Positions 15,703-24,228 of a stretch of DNA of 42,928 nt are shown in pieces. Source of the stretch: Pelagicoccus sp. (GTDB lineage: Bacteria; Verrucomicrobiota; Verrucomicrobiia; Opitutales; Opitutaceae); assembly GCA_028284635.1 (NCBI GenBank), contig JANQRJ010000034.1, positions 1 through 42,928 of the forward strand. Reading direction: 5' to 3'. The translations under genes were made by a program, and so were the position numbers. Every line of letters starts with the position of its first letter. Position 1 is the first letter of the stretch. The notes under the pieces are model-generated. The model made no database searches and had not been told where the DNA came from. It saw only the letters and a list, made by a program, of their open reading frames with translations.

Positions 15703-16749
15703 TCAGGCGTTCTTTGGCGAGGTTTTCGGCGGCAGCATTCGGGCGCTCTGGCCGTCTATCCATTCGCATTCCACGAGCACGGCTTTTGGTGCCTTGGGGA
15801 TTCCGAATTGGCGCAAATGAAGTTGCTCGACGATGAGGTCTACGGCGGCGGCTCCGATGTCGGGGGTGTGGTGTTCGACGCCGCTGTAGCGTTCCGGGGT
15901 AGAGCCATCCAGGTTGAGGATAGCCAGGTCGCTTCGAATAGCTTTCTTCTCCGAACTTAATCGTTTTGCCGTCTCCGCGTTTGTGGTGACCACTACCTCA
16001 GGCTTGCTCTTGGCTTTCCATTTCGCGTATTCGTCGGACGAATACCTGTCGCTTTCCAGTATTGGGACACGGTCTCTAGAGGCGATCCGCTGGTCGCGCA
16101 GCAGGTATTCGGAGAGGTAGCCGTGGTCGAGGCGGCGGTCTCCCCCAGGCATGAACAGGCCGATGCGTCGGTACCCGCGGAGTTCGAGCGCCGCCAGGGC
16201 GATCCGCATGGCGTGAGCGAAGTGACTGCTCGCCCGGCTGATTGCCGGCTCAGCGAGGGAGTAGCCTATGGTGACCGCGGCGAAGCGATCCCACTGCATC
16301 TGCATTGAACTGAGCCCATCCGGTAGTGGGGCGATCAATACGCCTCGGATTCCGCGGTGATACAGGATCTCGCCGAGACGAGCCTCGCTCATCTCTTTGT
16401 CGCCAAGCCAGAAATGCTGCAGGTCGTAGCCGTGCTGCCTGGCGCGACTGCGGGCGCCTTCGTAGCATTTCAGGATGGACGGGGAGTTCTTCCATTCCTC
16501 TGGGCTCGGAAAGCAGGTAACGAAAGCGATCGGCATTAGGGAGACGGACTCTCCGGCGAAACGCAAATGACGCATGAGTTGGGAGATTTCCGGATCGGGG
16601 CAGTAGTTCAGCTGCCTGGCGATACGGTGGATTCGGCTGCGGGTCTTTTCGCTGATTTTCGGATCGTTGCGCAAGGCCCGCGAGACGGTACTGCGCGACA
16701 CTTGGGCGTGGTTCGCGATTTGCTGGATCGATATCCTTTTCTGCGGCAT
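15703..16749 (-). CDS. LacI-family transcriptional regulator 1
   Basis: 348 residues. The N-terminal helix-turn-helix is clear: ISIQQIANHAQVSRSTVSRA followed by LRNDPKIS (6-33). The linker PEISQLMRHLR replaces the classical hinge helix. Residues 70-335 form a periplasmic-binding-protein-like sensor with RGIRGVLIAPLPDG, GYRRIGLFMPGGD and the C-terminal GAAAVDLIVEQL. It is expected to repress sugar-use genes until an oligosaccharide or monosaccharide binds. Upstream of DUF2264 and GH28 on the same strand, so those are its likely targets. Same length as the second regulator but clearly different in sequence. Confidence 0.94.
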   Translation of the reverse strand: MPQKRISIQQIANHAQVSRSTVSRALRNDPKISEKTRSRIHRIARQLNYCPDPEISQLMRHLRFAGESVSLMPIAFVTCFPSPEEWKNSPSILKCYEGARSRARQHGYDLQHFWLGDKEMSEARLGEILYHRGIRGVLIAPLPDGLSSMQMQWDRFAAVTIGYSLAEPAISRASSHFAHAMRIALAALELRGYRRIGLFMPGGDRRLDHGYLSEYLLRDQRIASRDRVPILESDRYSSDEYAKWKAKSKPEVVVTTNAETAKRLSSEKKAIRSDLAILNLDGSTPERYSGVEHHTPDIGAAAVDLIVEQLHLRQFGIPKAPKAVLVECEWIDGQSARMLPPKTSPKNA

Positions 16750-16844
16750 GGCGTTTCCGGTGGACTTACTTTAGCCTCCGGCAGCGTGTGGAAAAATCTC
16801 CAGAAAGCGAGTATCCGGCGCATCCTGTTTTGATTATGGGGGGA

Positions 16845-17008
16845 GTTTGCCCACGGATCTCACAGATCAACACAGATCTTTTTTGCATTGATCTGCGCGA
16901 ATCAGTGTTATCTGTGGGCCAAATATCGTCCTATTGATTTTCCCATAAGTTAAGACGTTCTCCTCAGTTCACTTGATTTCCGATTTCAAGCGAACCAACC
17001 ACTGATGG
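16845..17008. repeat. 160-bp direct repeat, copy 2
   Basis: Direct copy of 11068-11227: TTGCCCACGGAT at the left, ATCTGTGGGCC in the middle and GCGAACCAACCACTGATGG at the right. The two copies are 5.78 kb apart and flank GH28, DUF2264 and lacI 1. Confidence 0.85.
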
Positions 17009-17068
17009 CACCGATTGGCACTCATACATAAATGCTCATCATCAGTGTTGATCAGCACCATCAGTGGT
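16998..17068. repeat. ACCACTGATGG inverted repeat
   Basis: ACCACTGATGG (16998-17008) is complementary to CCATCAGTGGT (17058-17068), with further imperfect pairing inside. It overlaps the end of the 160-bp direct repeat. Confidence 0.75.
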
Positions 17069-17115
17069 CAAGTCTCCTGTACTTAACTCTAATGTTTCAA
17101 AAACAAGCGTAAGAG

Positions 17116-17220
17116 TAACCGCGTACCGAGCAAAGCGACACATTCATGGACGCTAATACACACGAATGATTCCTCATTTGAAGCTTTGATTCGCGTGTAT
17201 TGGCGTCCATTAGCGGTTAA
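17116..17220. repeat. CGCGAAT-family inverted repeat with an insertion in one arm
   Basis: The right arm (17189-17219) reads as the complement of TAACCGCTAATGGACGCCAA and continues with ATACACGCGAATC. The left arm carries the same sequence but is split by about 24 nt (GTACCGAGCAAAGCGACACA and flanking bases). It is the same subfamily as 24097-24179. Confidence 0.75.
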
Positions 17221-17256
17221 AAATTTTCCGTTTTCGTTTGTACCCATTTTTTGAAT

Positions 17257-18303
17257 TCATTTCACCCTCTTCAGCGTAAATAGCCCTTCCTTCCAGACTC
17301 CGGGAGTGAGGATGGAGTTGGGCTGGCTGAACAGGCCGCGCTCGTTGCGGTTGAGCTGGCCGACGACGATGTCCACGGCTTTGGCTCCGATGGTTTCCCA
17401 CTGCTGGATGATGCCGTTGGTTTCCATGCGCGTTTGATCGCCGCAGTCGAGATTGGCCAGGCCTACCTCCTCGGGGATGCGAATTCCGGCGGATACGAGA
17501 GCGCTGGTAGCTTGGTTTCCGCTACAGATGATGGCATCGGGCTTGCAGGCGGCGCGCCAGGAGAGAATCTGGGAGCTGACCTCTTCGTTGTGCTTGAAGC
17601 CTTCGACGAAGCATACGGGGCAGGACTGGATCTTCGGTCGATGGAGACTGGCGTAGCTGAGATAGCCTGCCGCAGTCACGTGCTTGGTGCGTTCGCTGAG
17701 CTGCCGAGGCAGGACGAGGCCGATCTTTCGGTATCCGAGTTCGGCTATTTTTTCCAGGGCGTGCCAGATATCCTGATACAGGTGTTCCGCCGAGTGATGC
17801 AGATTCGTGATGAGGGGGTTGTAGCCGACGGTGGCGGGCGCGAACTTGTCCCAGTCGATCCCGATGGAGTCGCTGTCTTGCAGGCGCTGGCCGAAAACCA
17901 CCAGACCGTGGATGTTGCGCGTCCGCAGGACTTGGTTGAGTCGCCTTGGGCGTTTGGCGTAGTCCTCGGTGACGTGTTCCTCGATCTTGTAGCCCAGCTC
18001 CTCGGCGCGAGCTTTGACGCCTTCGAAGTAGCCGCGAAGGGTGGGGACTTCGTGGCTGATGGGCCGTCCGCTGATCAGGGCGATGGTGGAGAAATCCTCG
18101 ACGCGCTTGCGCGAGCGCACGTAGCTCATGTTGGCCGCGACGAGGGGATTCTTGCGATAGCCGATCTCTTCCGCTGCGTCTTGGATTAGCTTGCGAGTGG
18201 CCGGCGGGATCTCGGGGTCGTTTCGCATGGCCAGCGACACGGTGGACAGGGCAAAGCCTGTCTTCCGGGATATGTCTCGCAGGGTTGGGGACTTCTGGGG
18301 CAT
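17257..18303 (-). CDS. LacI-family transcriptional regulator 2
   Basis: 348 residues. The helix-turn-helix is at 7-33 (LRDISRKTGFALSTVSLAMR). The linker is PLVAANMSYVRSRK. The sensor domain includes NIHGLVVFGQR, LGYRKIGLVLPRQ, PDAIICSGNQ, IPEEVGLANLD and a C-terminal GAKAVDIVVGQLNRN. Divergent from the GH141-like gene, with the operator at 18406-18421 lying 103 bp upstream of its own start. It is therefore the best candidate to bind ACTGAAC-type sites, controlling itself, GH141 and, through 141-156, the TonB receptor. That assignment is inference. Confidence 0.94.
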   Translation of the reverse strand: MPQKSPTLRDISRKTGFALSTVSLAMRNDPEIPPATRKLIQDAAEEIGYRKNPLVAANMSYVRSRKRVEDFSTIALISGRPISHEVPTLRGYFEGVKARAEELGYKIEEHVTEDYAKRPRRLNQVLRTRNIHGLVVFGQRLQDSDSIGIDWDKFAPATVGYNPLITNLHHSAEHLYQDIWHALEKIAELGYRKIGLVLPRQLSERTKHVTAAGYLSYASLHRPKIQSCPVCFVEGFKHNEEVSSQILSWRAACKPDAIICSGNQATSALVSAGIRIPEEVGLANLDCGDQTRMETNGIIQQWETIGAKAVDIVVGQLNRNERGLFSQPNSILTPGVWKEGLFTLKRVK

Positions 18304-18405
18304 GTCTTGGTCTCGGGTGCCGCTTTGCTCTGACGGGCTTCCCTAGGGTATTCGCAGCAGGATAGGCGAATGCTCGAGGCGGGCAACCGACAATGCTCGG
18401 TTTTT

Positions 18406-18421
18406 ACTGAACTCGTTCAGT
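18406..18421. promoter_or_regulatory. LacI-type operator in the lacI 2 / GH141 divergent region
   Basis: ACTGAACTCGTTCAGT has the same two 7-bp half-sites as the perfect palindrome at 141-156 and differs from it by one central base. It lies between the divergent lacI 2 and GH141-like genes. Confidence 0.7.
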
Positions 18422-18544
18422 TCCGGGCTTGTTGAGGTCCCCGATTGGGCGCGGAGAATAGCGTTCGCAATCCTCTTTTTATGCCGGCCGCTTGAGAGGA
18501 TCGTCTTTTCATTTAGACTGGTTCGGCCGAAACCCCGCTACATA

Positions 18545-20719
18545 TTGAAGAATCTAGAAAGCAATTCCGTCGATTCGTCCGAGACGCTGACAAGCAATGG
18601 ACATCGGCTTTTCGTTTCGCCGCAAGGCGATGATGCCTGGTCTGGTCGCCTTCCGGAGCCAAATGAAGATGGCAGCGACGGCCCCTTGGCGACGATAGTC
18701 GGCGCTCGCGACCGGCTGAGGCTGATGAATGGCAAACCGGCCGCTAAGGAAAACGAATTACGCTCTGCCATCGCCTCGCTGCCGGGGCCAATGACGGTGT
18801 TCTTGCGGGGCGGTCGCTACGAGATCTCCGAGCCGATCGAATTCGGCTTGGCCGACTCCTTTCCCGTCACTTATCGAGCGTACCCTGGGGAGACTCCCGT
18901 CATCGACGGGGGAACGCGAATCGAGGGCTGGCGGAAATCGAAGATCGGCGAAACGCTCGTCTGGGTAGCGGAGGTCGATGCGGATACGCTCGCCAAGAGC
19001 GACGCTCGCCAGTTGTTCGTCAATGGCCGCCGGGCCAGGCGTCCAGTCCTGCCGAAGGAGGGGGAGTTCGAGATTGAGGATACGCTGCAGGGCGGCTACA
19101 ACCGCTGGGGCGATCCGGGGACGAACCGATTTCGCTGCCGGGAAGGCGATATGCAGCAGTGGCGCAACCTGCAAGACATCGATATCATCGTGCCGCACTT
19201 CTGGGTGGACGAGCGCATGCCGATCGAGAGCTTCGATCCGGATACCCGAGTCGTTACTTGTCGCAAGAAATCCACCGGGCCGCTGGTCAAGTCCTGGCGC
19301 ATGGGTCCGGCGAACTATTTTCTGGAAAACGTTTTCGAGGCCCTCTCCGAGCCAGGCGAATGCTATATAGACAAATCCGAGGGGAAGATCTACTACGTGC
19401 CACAGGCTGGGGAAGAGCTAGAGTCCATAGAGGCCTATATCCCCGGGCCTCGCCAGTTGTTGCGCATCGTGGGTGACTCCGAGCAAGGGCGCTATGTCGA
19501 GGGCATCCGTTTCGAAGGCATCGCCTTTTGCCATGCGGGCTGGGCGGACATCGGCGAGTCGACGCTGCCCGAGACGCGCATCCACACCCATGAGCGGAGG
19601 TATCGCGGCGACGATTGCGCGGCGGGCTCGCAAGGGGCCTTTCATGTGCCGGGCGTGGTCTACCTGCGCGGGGCGCGGCACTGCGCGATCGAGAATTGCT
19701 CGATCAGCCATGTAGGCTGGTATGGCATCGATTTGGATCGTGGGTGCAGCGGTATCCGGGTAGTGGGTAACGAAATAGCGGATACGGGAGCTGGCGGCAT
19801 CCAAGTCAGCGGCTCGGATGTCGATGGCCTGGAGTCGGAACGCACCGCTTTCAATCGCGTGACGGACAACCATATCCACGACGGAGGACATATATACTTT
19901 TGCGCAGTCGGCGTGCTGGCTCGGACGACGTCCGCGAATGTCATCGCTCACAATCATATTCACGATCTTTACTATACTGGTATCTCGGTCGGCTGGATCT
20001 GGGGCTACGGCGCTCACGCCACCTGCAACAACAAGATCGAATACAATCACATCCACGACATCGGCAAGGGCCTGCTGAGCGATATGGGCGGCATCTACAC
20101 GCTGGGCGAACAGCCGGGCACGGTGATTCGCAACAATCTGATCCACAGCATCGAGTCTCGCCAGTATGGAGGATGGGCGATCTATCCGGACGAGGGTTCG
20201 GCCCATCTTACGGTCGAAAACAACGTTTGCTACGACACGAATTCGGCTGCCTTCAACCAGCACTACGGTCGCGAGAACATCGTGCGCAACAATATCTTCG
20301 CCTTCGGAAAGGAGACGGTTATCGGCCTGAGCAAAGTGGGAGAGGGCAACAGCTTCAACTTGATCGGAAATATAATCGTGGCAGGCGAGGGCACGCTTTA
20401 CGAAGCGGGCTACGGTTTCGTCTTCGACCGCGAGAAGGGCTTCGACTCGCGGCAGAACCTCATCTGGAGCGTGAGCGGTCCGCCCAAGATGACCCGCTAC
20501 CGACGCAATACCAGCGTGGCGGAGAACACGCCTTCCTTGTCTTGGGAGGAATGGCAGGCCCAGGGGCGCGATATCGGCAGCGTGGTTGCCGATCCGCTGT
20601 TCGTGGATATGGCCGGGCGGGACTTTACGCTCAAGGAAAACTCGCCGGCCTTTGCCCTGGGCTTCAAGCCTATTGATTTGGGCAGCGTCGGACCGAGGGC
20701 AAGGGACAGCCGTGAATAG
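18545..20719 (+). CDS. GH141-like right-handed beta-helix enzyme
   Basis: 724 residues. The N-terminus has the SPQGDDAWSGRLPEPN motif (about 25-40) common to beta-helix CAZymes of the GH141 type. QLFVNGRRARRPVLP follows at about 157-171, then a long series of beta-helix coils rich in Asn and His (NRVTDNHIHDGGH, NVIAHNHIHDLYYTG, NKIEYNHIHDIG, NNLIHSIES). GH141 includes alpha-L-fucosidases and xylanases, and members occur in fucoidan-degrading verrucomicrobia. No signal peptide, so cytoplasmic. The only usable start in this frame is TTG at 18545, without a clear Shine-Dalgarno. The operator at 18406-18421 is 124 bp upstream. An uncharacterised beta-helix lyase is the alternative. Confidence 0.72.
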   Translation: MKNLESNSVDSSETLTSNGHRLFVSPQGDDAWSGRLPEPNEDGSDGPLATIVGARDRLRLMNGKPAAKENELRSAIASLPGPMTVFLRGGRYEISEPIEFGLADSFPVTYRAYPGETPVIDGGTRIEGWRKSKIGETLVWVAEVDADTLAKSDARQLFVNGRRARRPVLPKEGEFEIEDTLQGGYNRWGDPGTNRFRCREGDMQQWRNLQDIDIIVPHFWVDERMPIESFDPDTRVVTCRKKSTGPLVKSWRMGPANYFLENVFEALSEPGECYIDKSEGKIYYVPQAGEELESIEAYIPGPRQLLRIVGDSEQGRYVEGIRFEGIAFCHAGWADIGESTLPETRIHTHERRYRGDDCAAGSQGAFHVPGVVYLRGARHCAIENCSISHVGWYGIDLDRGCSGIRVVGNEIADTGAGGIQVSGSDVDGLESERTAFNRVTDNHIHDGGHIYFCAVGVLARTTSANVIAHNHIHDLYYTGISVGWIWGYGAHATCNNKIEYNHIHDIGKGLLSDMGGIYTLGEQPGTVIRNNLIHSIESRQYGGWAIYPDEGSAHLTVENNVCYDTNSAAFNQHYGRENIVRNNIFAFGKETVIGLSKVGEGNSFNLIGNIIVAGEGTLYEAGYGFVFDREKGFDSRQNLIWSVSGPPKMTRYRRNTSVAENTPSLSWEEWQAQGRDIGSVVADPLFVDMAGRDFTLKENSPAFALGFKPIDLGSVGPRARDSRE

Positions 20720-20736
20720 CGCGCGCTTAACGAAAA

Positions 20737-20941
20737 GGGGAGCGCCCTTCCCGCGACGGTGCATTGGCGTCAGCTTTAGTCTAAACGCGGCGAGCTGGAG
20801 GGCAATGCTCTGTCATTGCCGTAGAACCTACGAGGGAATAAACGCTGCGGCAACGACGGAGCGTTGCCCTCCAAATAATGCTTCTTCCGTTAAGTTGATG
20901 CCAATGCGCGACGGCGAGACGCGTGCGCTCTCCAGCGCGAC
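20737..20941. repeat. Interspersed repeat family A, complete inverted repeat
   Basis: The inner hairpin 20797-20872 pairs GGAGGGCAATGCTC with GAGCGTTGCCCTCC. An outer pair joins GCATTGGCGTCA (20761) to TGATGCCAATGC (20897-20908), and GGGGAGCGC to GCGCTCTCC further out. The right half matches window positions 1-95. It fills the gap between GH141 and the first symporter. Confidence 0.8.
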
Positions 20942-20950
20942 AGATGACTT

Positions 20951-22384
20951 ATGAAAGACTTACCCACCGACACCAAGCCCGAGGGCAAAGCCGGGAGCGA
21001 GACCGCTCCGCAGGACCGCATCCCGTTTTGGAAGAAGATGGCCTATTCCTGCGGGATGGGCACCAACATGATCGGCAAGCAGTCATCTAAGCAGATGGCG
21101 TTTCCGGTCTACAATATAGAGTTCGGAGTCAATCCAGGCTGGATCAGCTTGACGCTGATGCTGTCGCGCATCTGGGATGCGATCACGGATCCAGTCGTCG
21201 GTCGCTTTTCGGATAACGCTCGCACTAAGTGGGGGCGTCGGCGTCCGTTTATATTCATTGGGGCGATTCTCGCGGGAATCGCTTTCGCCTGTCTGTGGCT
21301 TCCGCCGCGTGGGCTGAGCGATCTCGCCTATTTTATTTGGTTCCTGGTTGGGCTGTTCTTCTTCTTTGGCTGCATTTCCGTGTTCGCCGTGCCTTGGAAT
21401 TCGCTCGGCTTCGAGCTGACGCCCGACTACAACGAGCGAACGCGGCTGTTTTCATACGGAGCCTATTTCAATAATGTGGCCACCTTGGGTAGTGGCTGGT
21501 TCTACGCGCTCGCCCAGCTCGACTACTTCGACGACACTATCCAAGGGATACGCGTCATAGGGACGGCTTTCGGGGCGATCATGATCGCGCTCGGCGTCTT
21601 GCCGGCCATTTTCTGCAAGGAGCGTTTCGAGAAGCAGGTCAAGACGCAGAAGAAGGTGAAACTGAGTCAGGCCTTTTCCCACGCCTTCCAGAACAGTCCC
21701 TTTCTCAAGCTGGTGGGCTGCGTGCTCTTCATCTACATCGGTATCCTCACTGTAGGCGTTTTGGGCAACTACGTCATGATCTACTATGTATATGGCGGCG
21801 ACAAGCAGCTTGGCGCGGTGCTGATGGGCCACGCGGCAACGTGGAGCACGATAGCGACCTTCGTCGGCATACCGGTGGTTTCGAAGCTCGCCACCACCTA
21901 CGGCAAGCGCCGGGTTTTCGTCTGGTGCCTGTGGGTGGCCTGGATCGGCACTGTCGCCAAGTGGTTTTGCTATACGCCGTCGGCCCCTTTCCTAGCATTG
22001 ATCCCCTCGATCCTCTTGGCTCCGAGCACGGGAGCGACCGCCTTTCTCATCCAGTCTATGATCGCGGACGTGTGCGACTACGACGAGTTGAAGCGAGGCG
22101 CCCGTCGCGAAGGCAGCTTCGGCGCGGTCTATAGCTGGTCCGTCAAGTTGGGCATAGCCGCTGCGGTTGGGCTGTCCGGCTTCATACTGGTCTGGATCGG
22201 CTACGACAGCGATCTGGGGTCTGCGCAAACGGAGTCGACCCTGCTGTGGATGCGCATCCTGTTTACCTTCGTGCCGGGGATCGCTCTGCTTGTATCGATC
22301 TATTTCATTAGTCGCTTCCCCATTACTCCGGAAAGAGCGAGCGAAATTCGCAGCGAACTTGAGGCCCGTCGCGGCGTTGTTTGA
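20951..22384 (+). CDS. GPH-type sugar:cation symporter 1
   Basis: 477 residues of the glycoside-pentoside-hexuronide:cation symporter family (Pfam PF13347, MFS_2), with about 12 membrane helices. Family marks are DAITDPVVGRFSDNARTKWG followed by RRRPFI, an expanded cytoplasmic loop motif, and ADVCDYDELKRGARREGSFG near the tenth helix. It would bring mono- or oligosaccharides, possibly uronates, across the inner membrane with Na+ or H+. It is followed after 94 bp by a near-copy. The start MKDLPTDTKPEGK is an ATG at 20951. Confidence 0.94.
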   Translation: MKDLPTDTKPEGKAGSETAPQDRIPFWKKMAYSCGMGTNMIGKQSSKQMAFPVYNIEFGVNPGWISLTLMLSRIWDAITDPVVGRFSDNARTKWGRRRPFIFIGAILAGIAFACLWLPPRGLSDLAYFIWFLVGLFFFFGCISVFAVPWNSLGFELTPDYNERTRLFSYGAYFNNVATLGSGWFYALAQLDYFDDTIQGIRVIGTAFGAIMIALGVLPAIFCKERFEKQVKTQKKVKLSQAFSHAFQNSPFLKLVGCVLFIYIGILTVGVLGNYVMIYYVYGGDKQLGAVLMGHAATWSTIATFVGIPVVSKLATTYGKRRVFVWCLWVAWIGTVAKWFCYTPSAPFLALIPSILLAPSTGATAFLIQSMIADVCDYDELKRGARREGSFGAVYSWSVKLGIAAAVGLSGFILVWIGYDSDLGSAQTESTLLWMRILFTFVPGIALLVSIYFISRFPITPERASEIRSELEARRGVV

Positions 22385-22478
22385 AGAAAGCTTTCAATGA
22401 ATCGAAATAATATACGAATTCCTGATTTGAAAAAGCCGTCGGCCTTCGTCCCATAGAAACACGAGACTAGATAAATTA

Positions 22479-23942
22479 ATGAAAAACCTGCCAAACGAAA
22501 AAGGATCTCGTGGCGAATCGCCCTCTCCTAAGCCGGAAAGCGCTCGGAACGCTGGAGAAACAGCGGAAGCGGACAAGATTCCATTTTGGAAGAAGATGGC
22601 CTATTCCTGCGGAATGGGCACCAACATGGTCGGCAAGCAGTCCACCAATCAGGTCGCTTTTCCCGTCTACAATATAGAGTTTGGCGTCAATCCGGGCTGG
22701 ATCAGCTTGACGATGATGTTCTCGCGCATCTGGGACGCCATCACCGATCCCATCGTGGGCCGTTTTTCCGACAATGCTCGTACGAGATGGGGTCGTCGTC
22801 GTCCATTCATATTCCTAGGAGCGTTCTTGGCGGGAATCGCCTTCATGTGTTTATGGCTTCCGCCACGCGGACTGAGCGATCTCGCTTATTTCCTTTGGTT
22901 TTTGTTTGGGCTGTTTTTCTTCTTTGGCTGCATTTCCGTGTTTGCGGTGCCCTGGAATTCGCTCGGCTTCGAGCTGACGCCTGACTACAACGAGCGAACG
23001 CGACTGTTTTCCTACGGCGCCTATTTTAATAATGTGGCGACCTTGGGCAGCGGCTGGTTCTACGCTCTCACCCAGCTCGACTATTTCGACGATACTATCC
23101 AAGGCATCCGTGTAGTGGGAACGGGTTTCGGGGCGATCATGATAATTCTTGGCGTCTTGCCGGCCATTTTCTGCAAGGAGCGTTTCGAGAAGCAGGTCAA
23201 GACGCAGAAGAAGGTGAAGCTGAGTCAGGCCTTTTCCCATGCCTTCCAGAACAGTCCCTTTCTCAAGCTCATCGGTTGCGTGCTTTTCATCTACATCGGC
23301 ATCCTCACCGTGAGCGTTTTGGGCAACTACGTCATGATCTACTACATTTACGGCGGCGACAAGCAACTCGGCGCGGTGCTGATTGGCCACGCTGCGACGT
23401 GGAGTACGGTAGCGACCTTCGTCGGCATTCCGATCGTTTCGAAGCTCGCGACGACCTTCGGCAAGCGCCGCGTCTTCGTTTGGTGCCTGTGGGTCGCTTG
23501 GATTGGCACGATGTCCAAGTGGGTTTGCTACACTCCGTCGGCGCCCATGCTCGCGATTATTCCCTCGATCCTGCTCGCTCCGAGCACGGGAGCGACCGCC
23601 TTTCTCATCCAGTCGATGATCGCGGACGTGTGCGACTACGACGAGTTGGAACGGGGCGTTCGTCGCGAAGGCAGCTTTGGCGCCGTCTACAGCTGGTCCG
23701 TCAAGCTAGGCATCGCCCTTGCGGTAGGGATTTCCGGCTTCATCTTGGTATGGATTGGATTCGACATCGATCTCGGAGCCGATCAATCGCAATCGACGCT
23801 GCTGTGGATGAGAATCCTGTTCACTTATGCCCCTGCTGTCGCCCTTCTCGCTTCCATCTACTTCATCAGTCGCTTCCCCATCACTCCGGAAAGAGCGAGC
23901 GAGATTCGCCGCGAACTGGAGGCCCGTCGCGGCGTTGTCTAG
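22479..23942 (+). CDS. GPH-type sugar:cation symporter 2, tandem duplicate
   Basis: 487 residues, about 90% identical to the previous protein from FWKKMAYSCGMGTNM to the shared C-terminus RASEIRxELEARRGVV. The N-terminal ~35 residues are unrelated. Differences are mostly conservative (I/V, L/M, F/Y) and cluster in membrane helices, so both copies look under selection. A different but related substrate or an expression-dosage role is possible. Confidence 0.94.
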   Translation: MKNLPNEKGSRGESPSPKPESARNAGETAEADKIPFWKKMAYSCGMGTNMVGKQSTNQVAFPVYNIEFGVNPGWISLTMMFSRIWDAITDPIVGRFSDNARTRWGRRRPFIFLGAFLAGIAFMCLWLPPRGLSDLAYFLWFLFGLFFFFGCISVFAVPWNSLGFELTPDYNERTRLFSYGAYFNNVATLGSGWFYALTQLDYFDDTIQGIRVVGTGFGAIMIILGVLPAIFCKERFEKQVKTQKKVKLSQAFSHAFQNSPFLKLIGCVLFIYIGILTVSVLGNYVMIYYIYGGDKQLGAVLIGHAATWSTVATFVGIPIVSKLATTFGKRRVFVWCLWVAWIGTMSKWVCYTPSAPMLAIIPSILLAPSTGATAFLIQSMIADVCDYDELERGVRREGSFGAVYSWSVKLGIALAVGISGFILVWIGFDIDLGADQSQSTLLWMRILFTYAPAVALLASIYFISRFPITPERASEIRRELEARRGVV

Positions 23943-23975
23943 CGCCTTGTTTCTATGAAAGGCTGAAGGAATTTA

Positions 23976-24019
23976 GACTGAAGGCTGAAGGTGGATTCAG
24001 CGGCCTGCGGCCTTCAGTC
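23976..24019. repeat. Hairpin downstream of symporter 2
   Basis: GACTGAAGGC (23976-23985) is complementary to GCCTTCAGTC (24010-24019). There is no T-run, so it is not a standard terminator. Confidence 0.6.
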
Positions 24020-24096
24020 CATCTAGGAAAATGTTCAACAAAAAGACCAAATTCGATACCCTCACATTTAGTTAGGATTGGAAAACGAAGAATTTT

Positions 24097-24179
24097 TAAC
24101 CGCTAATGGCCGCGAATACACGCGAATAAAAACCTTAAATGAGAAATCATTCGTGTGTATTCGCGTCCATTAGCGGTTA
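24097..24179. repeat. CGCGAAT-family inverted repeat
   Basis: 31-nt arms at 24097-24127 and 24149-24179 are complementary at 29 positions (TAACCGCTAATGG...). The sequence is nearly the same as the 17.1 kb copy. It lies 49 bp upstream of the first sulfatase, in the probable promoter region. Confidence 0.9.
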
Positions 24180-24228
24180 CTCTCACTCTTGTTTTTGATC
24201 TATTGACTCTCCTTAAAATCGAATACCC

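Noticed and set aside
19418-20764. 448-codon open frame on the minus strand
   Set aside because: Antisense shadow of the GH141-like gene, which has clear beta-helix repeats on the plus strand.
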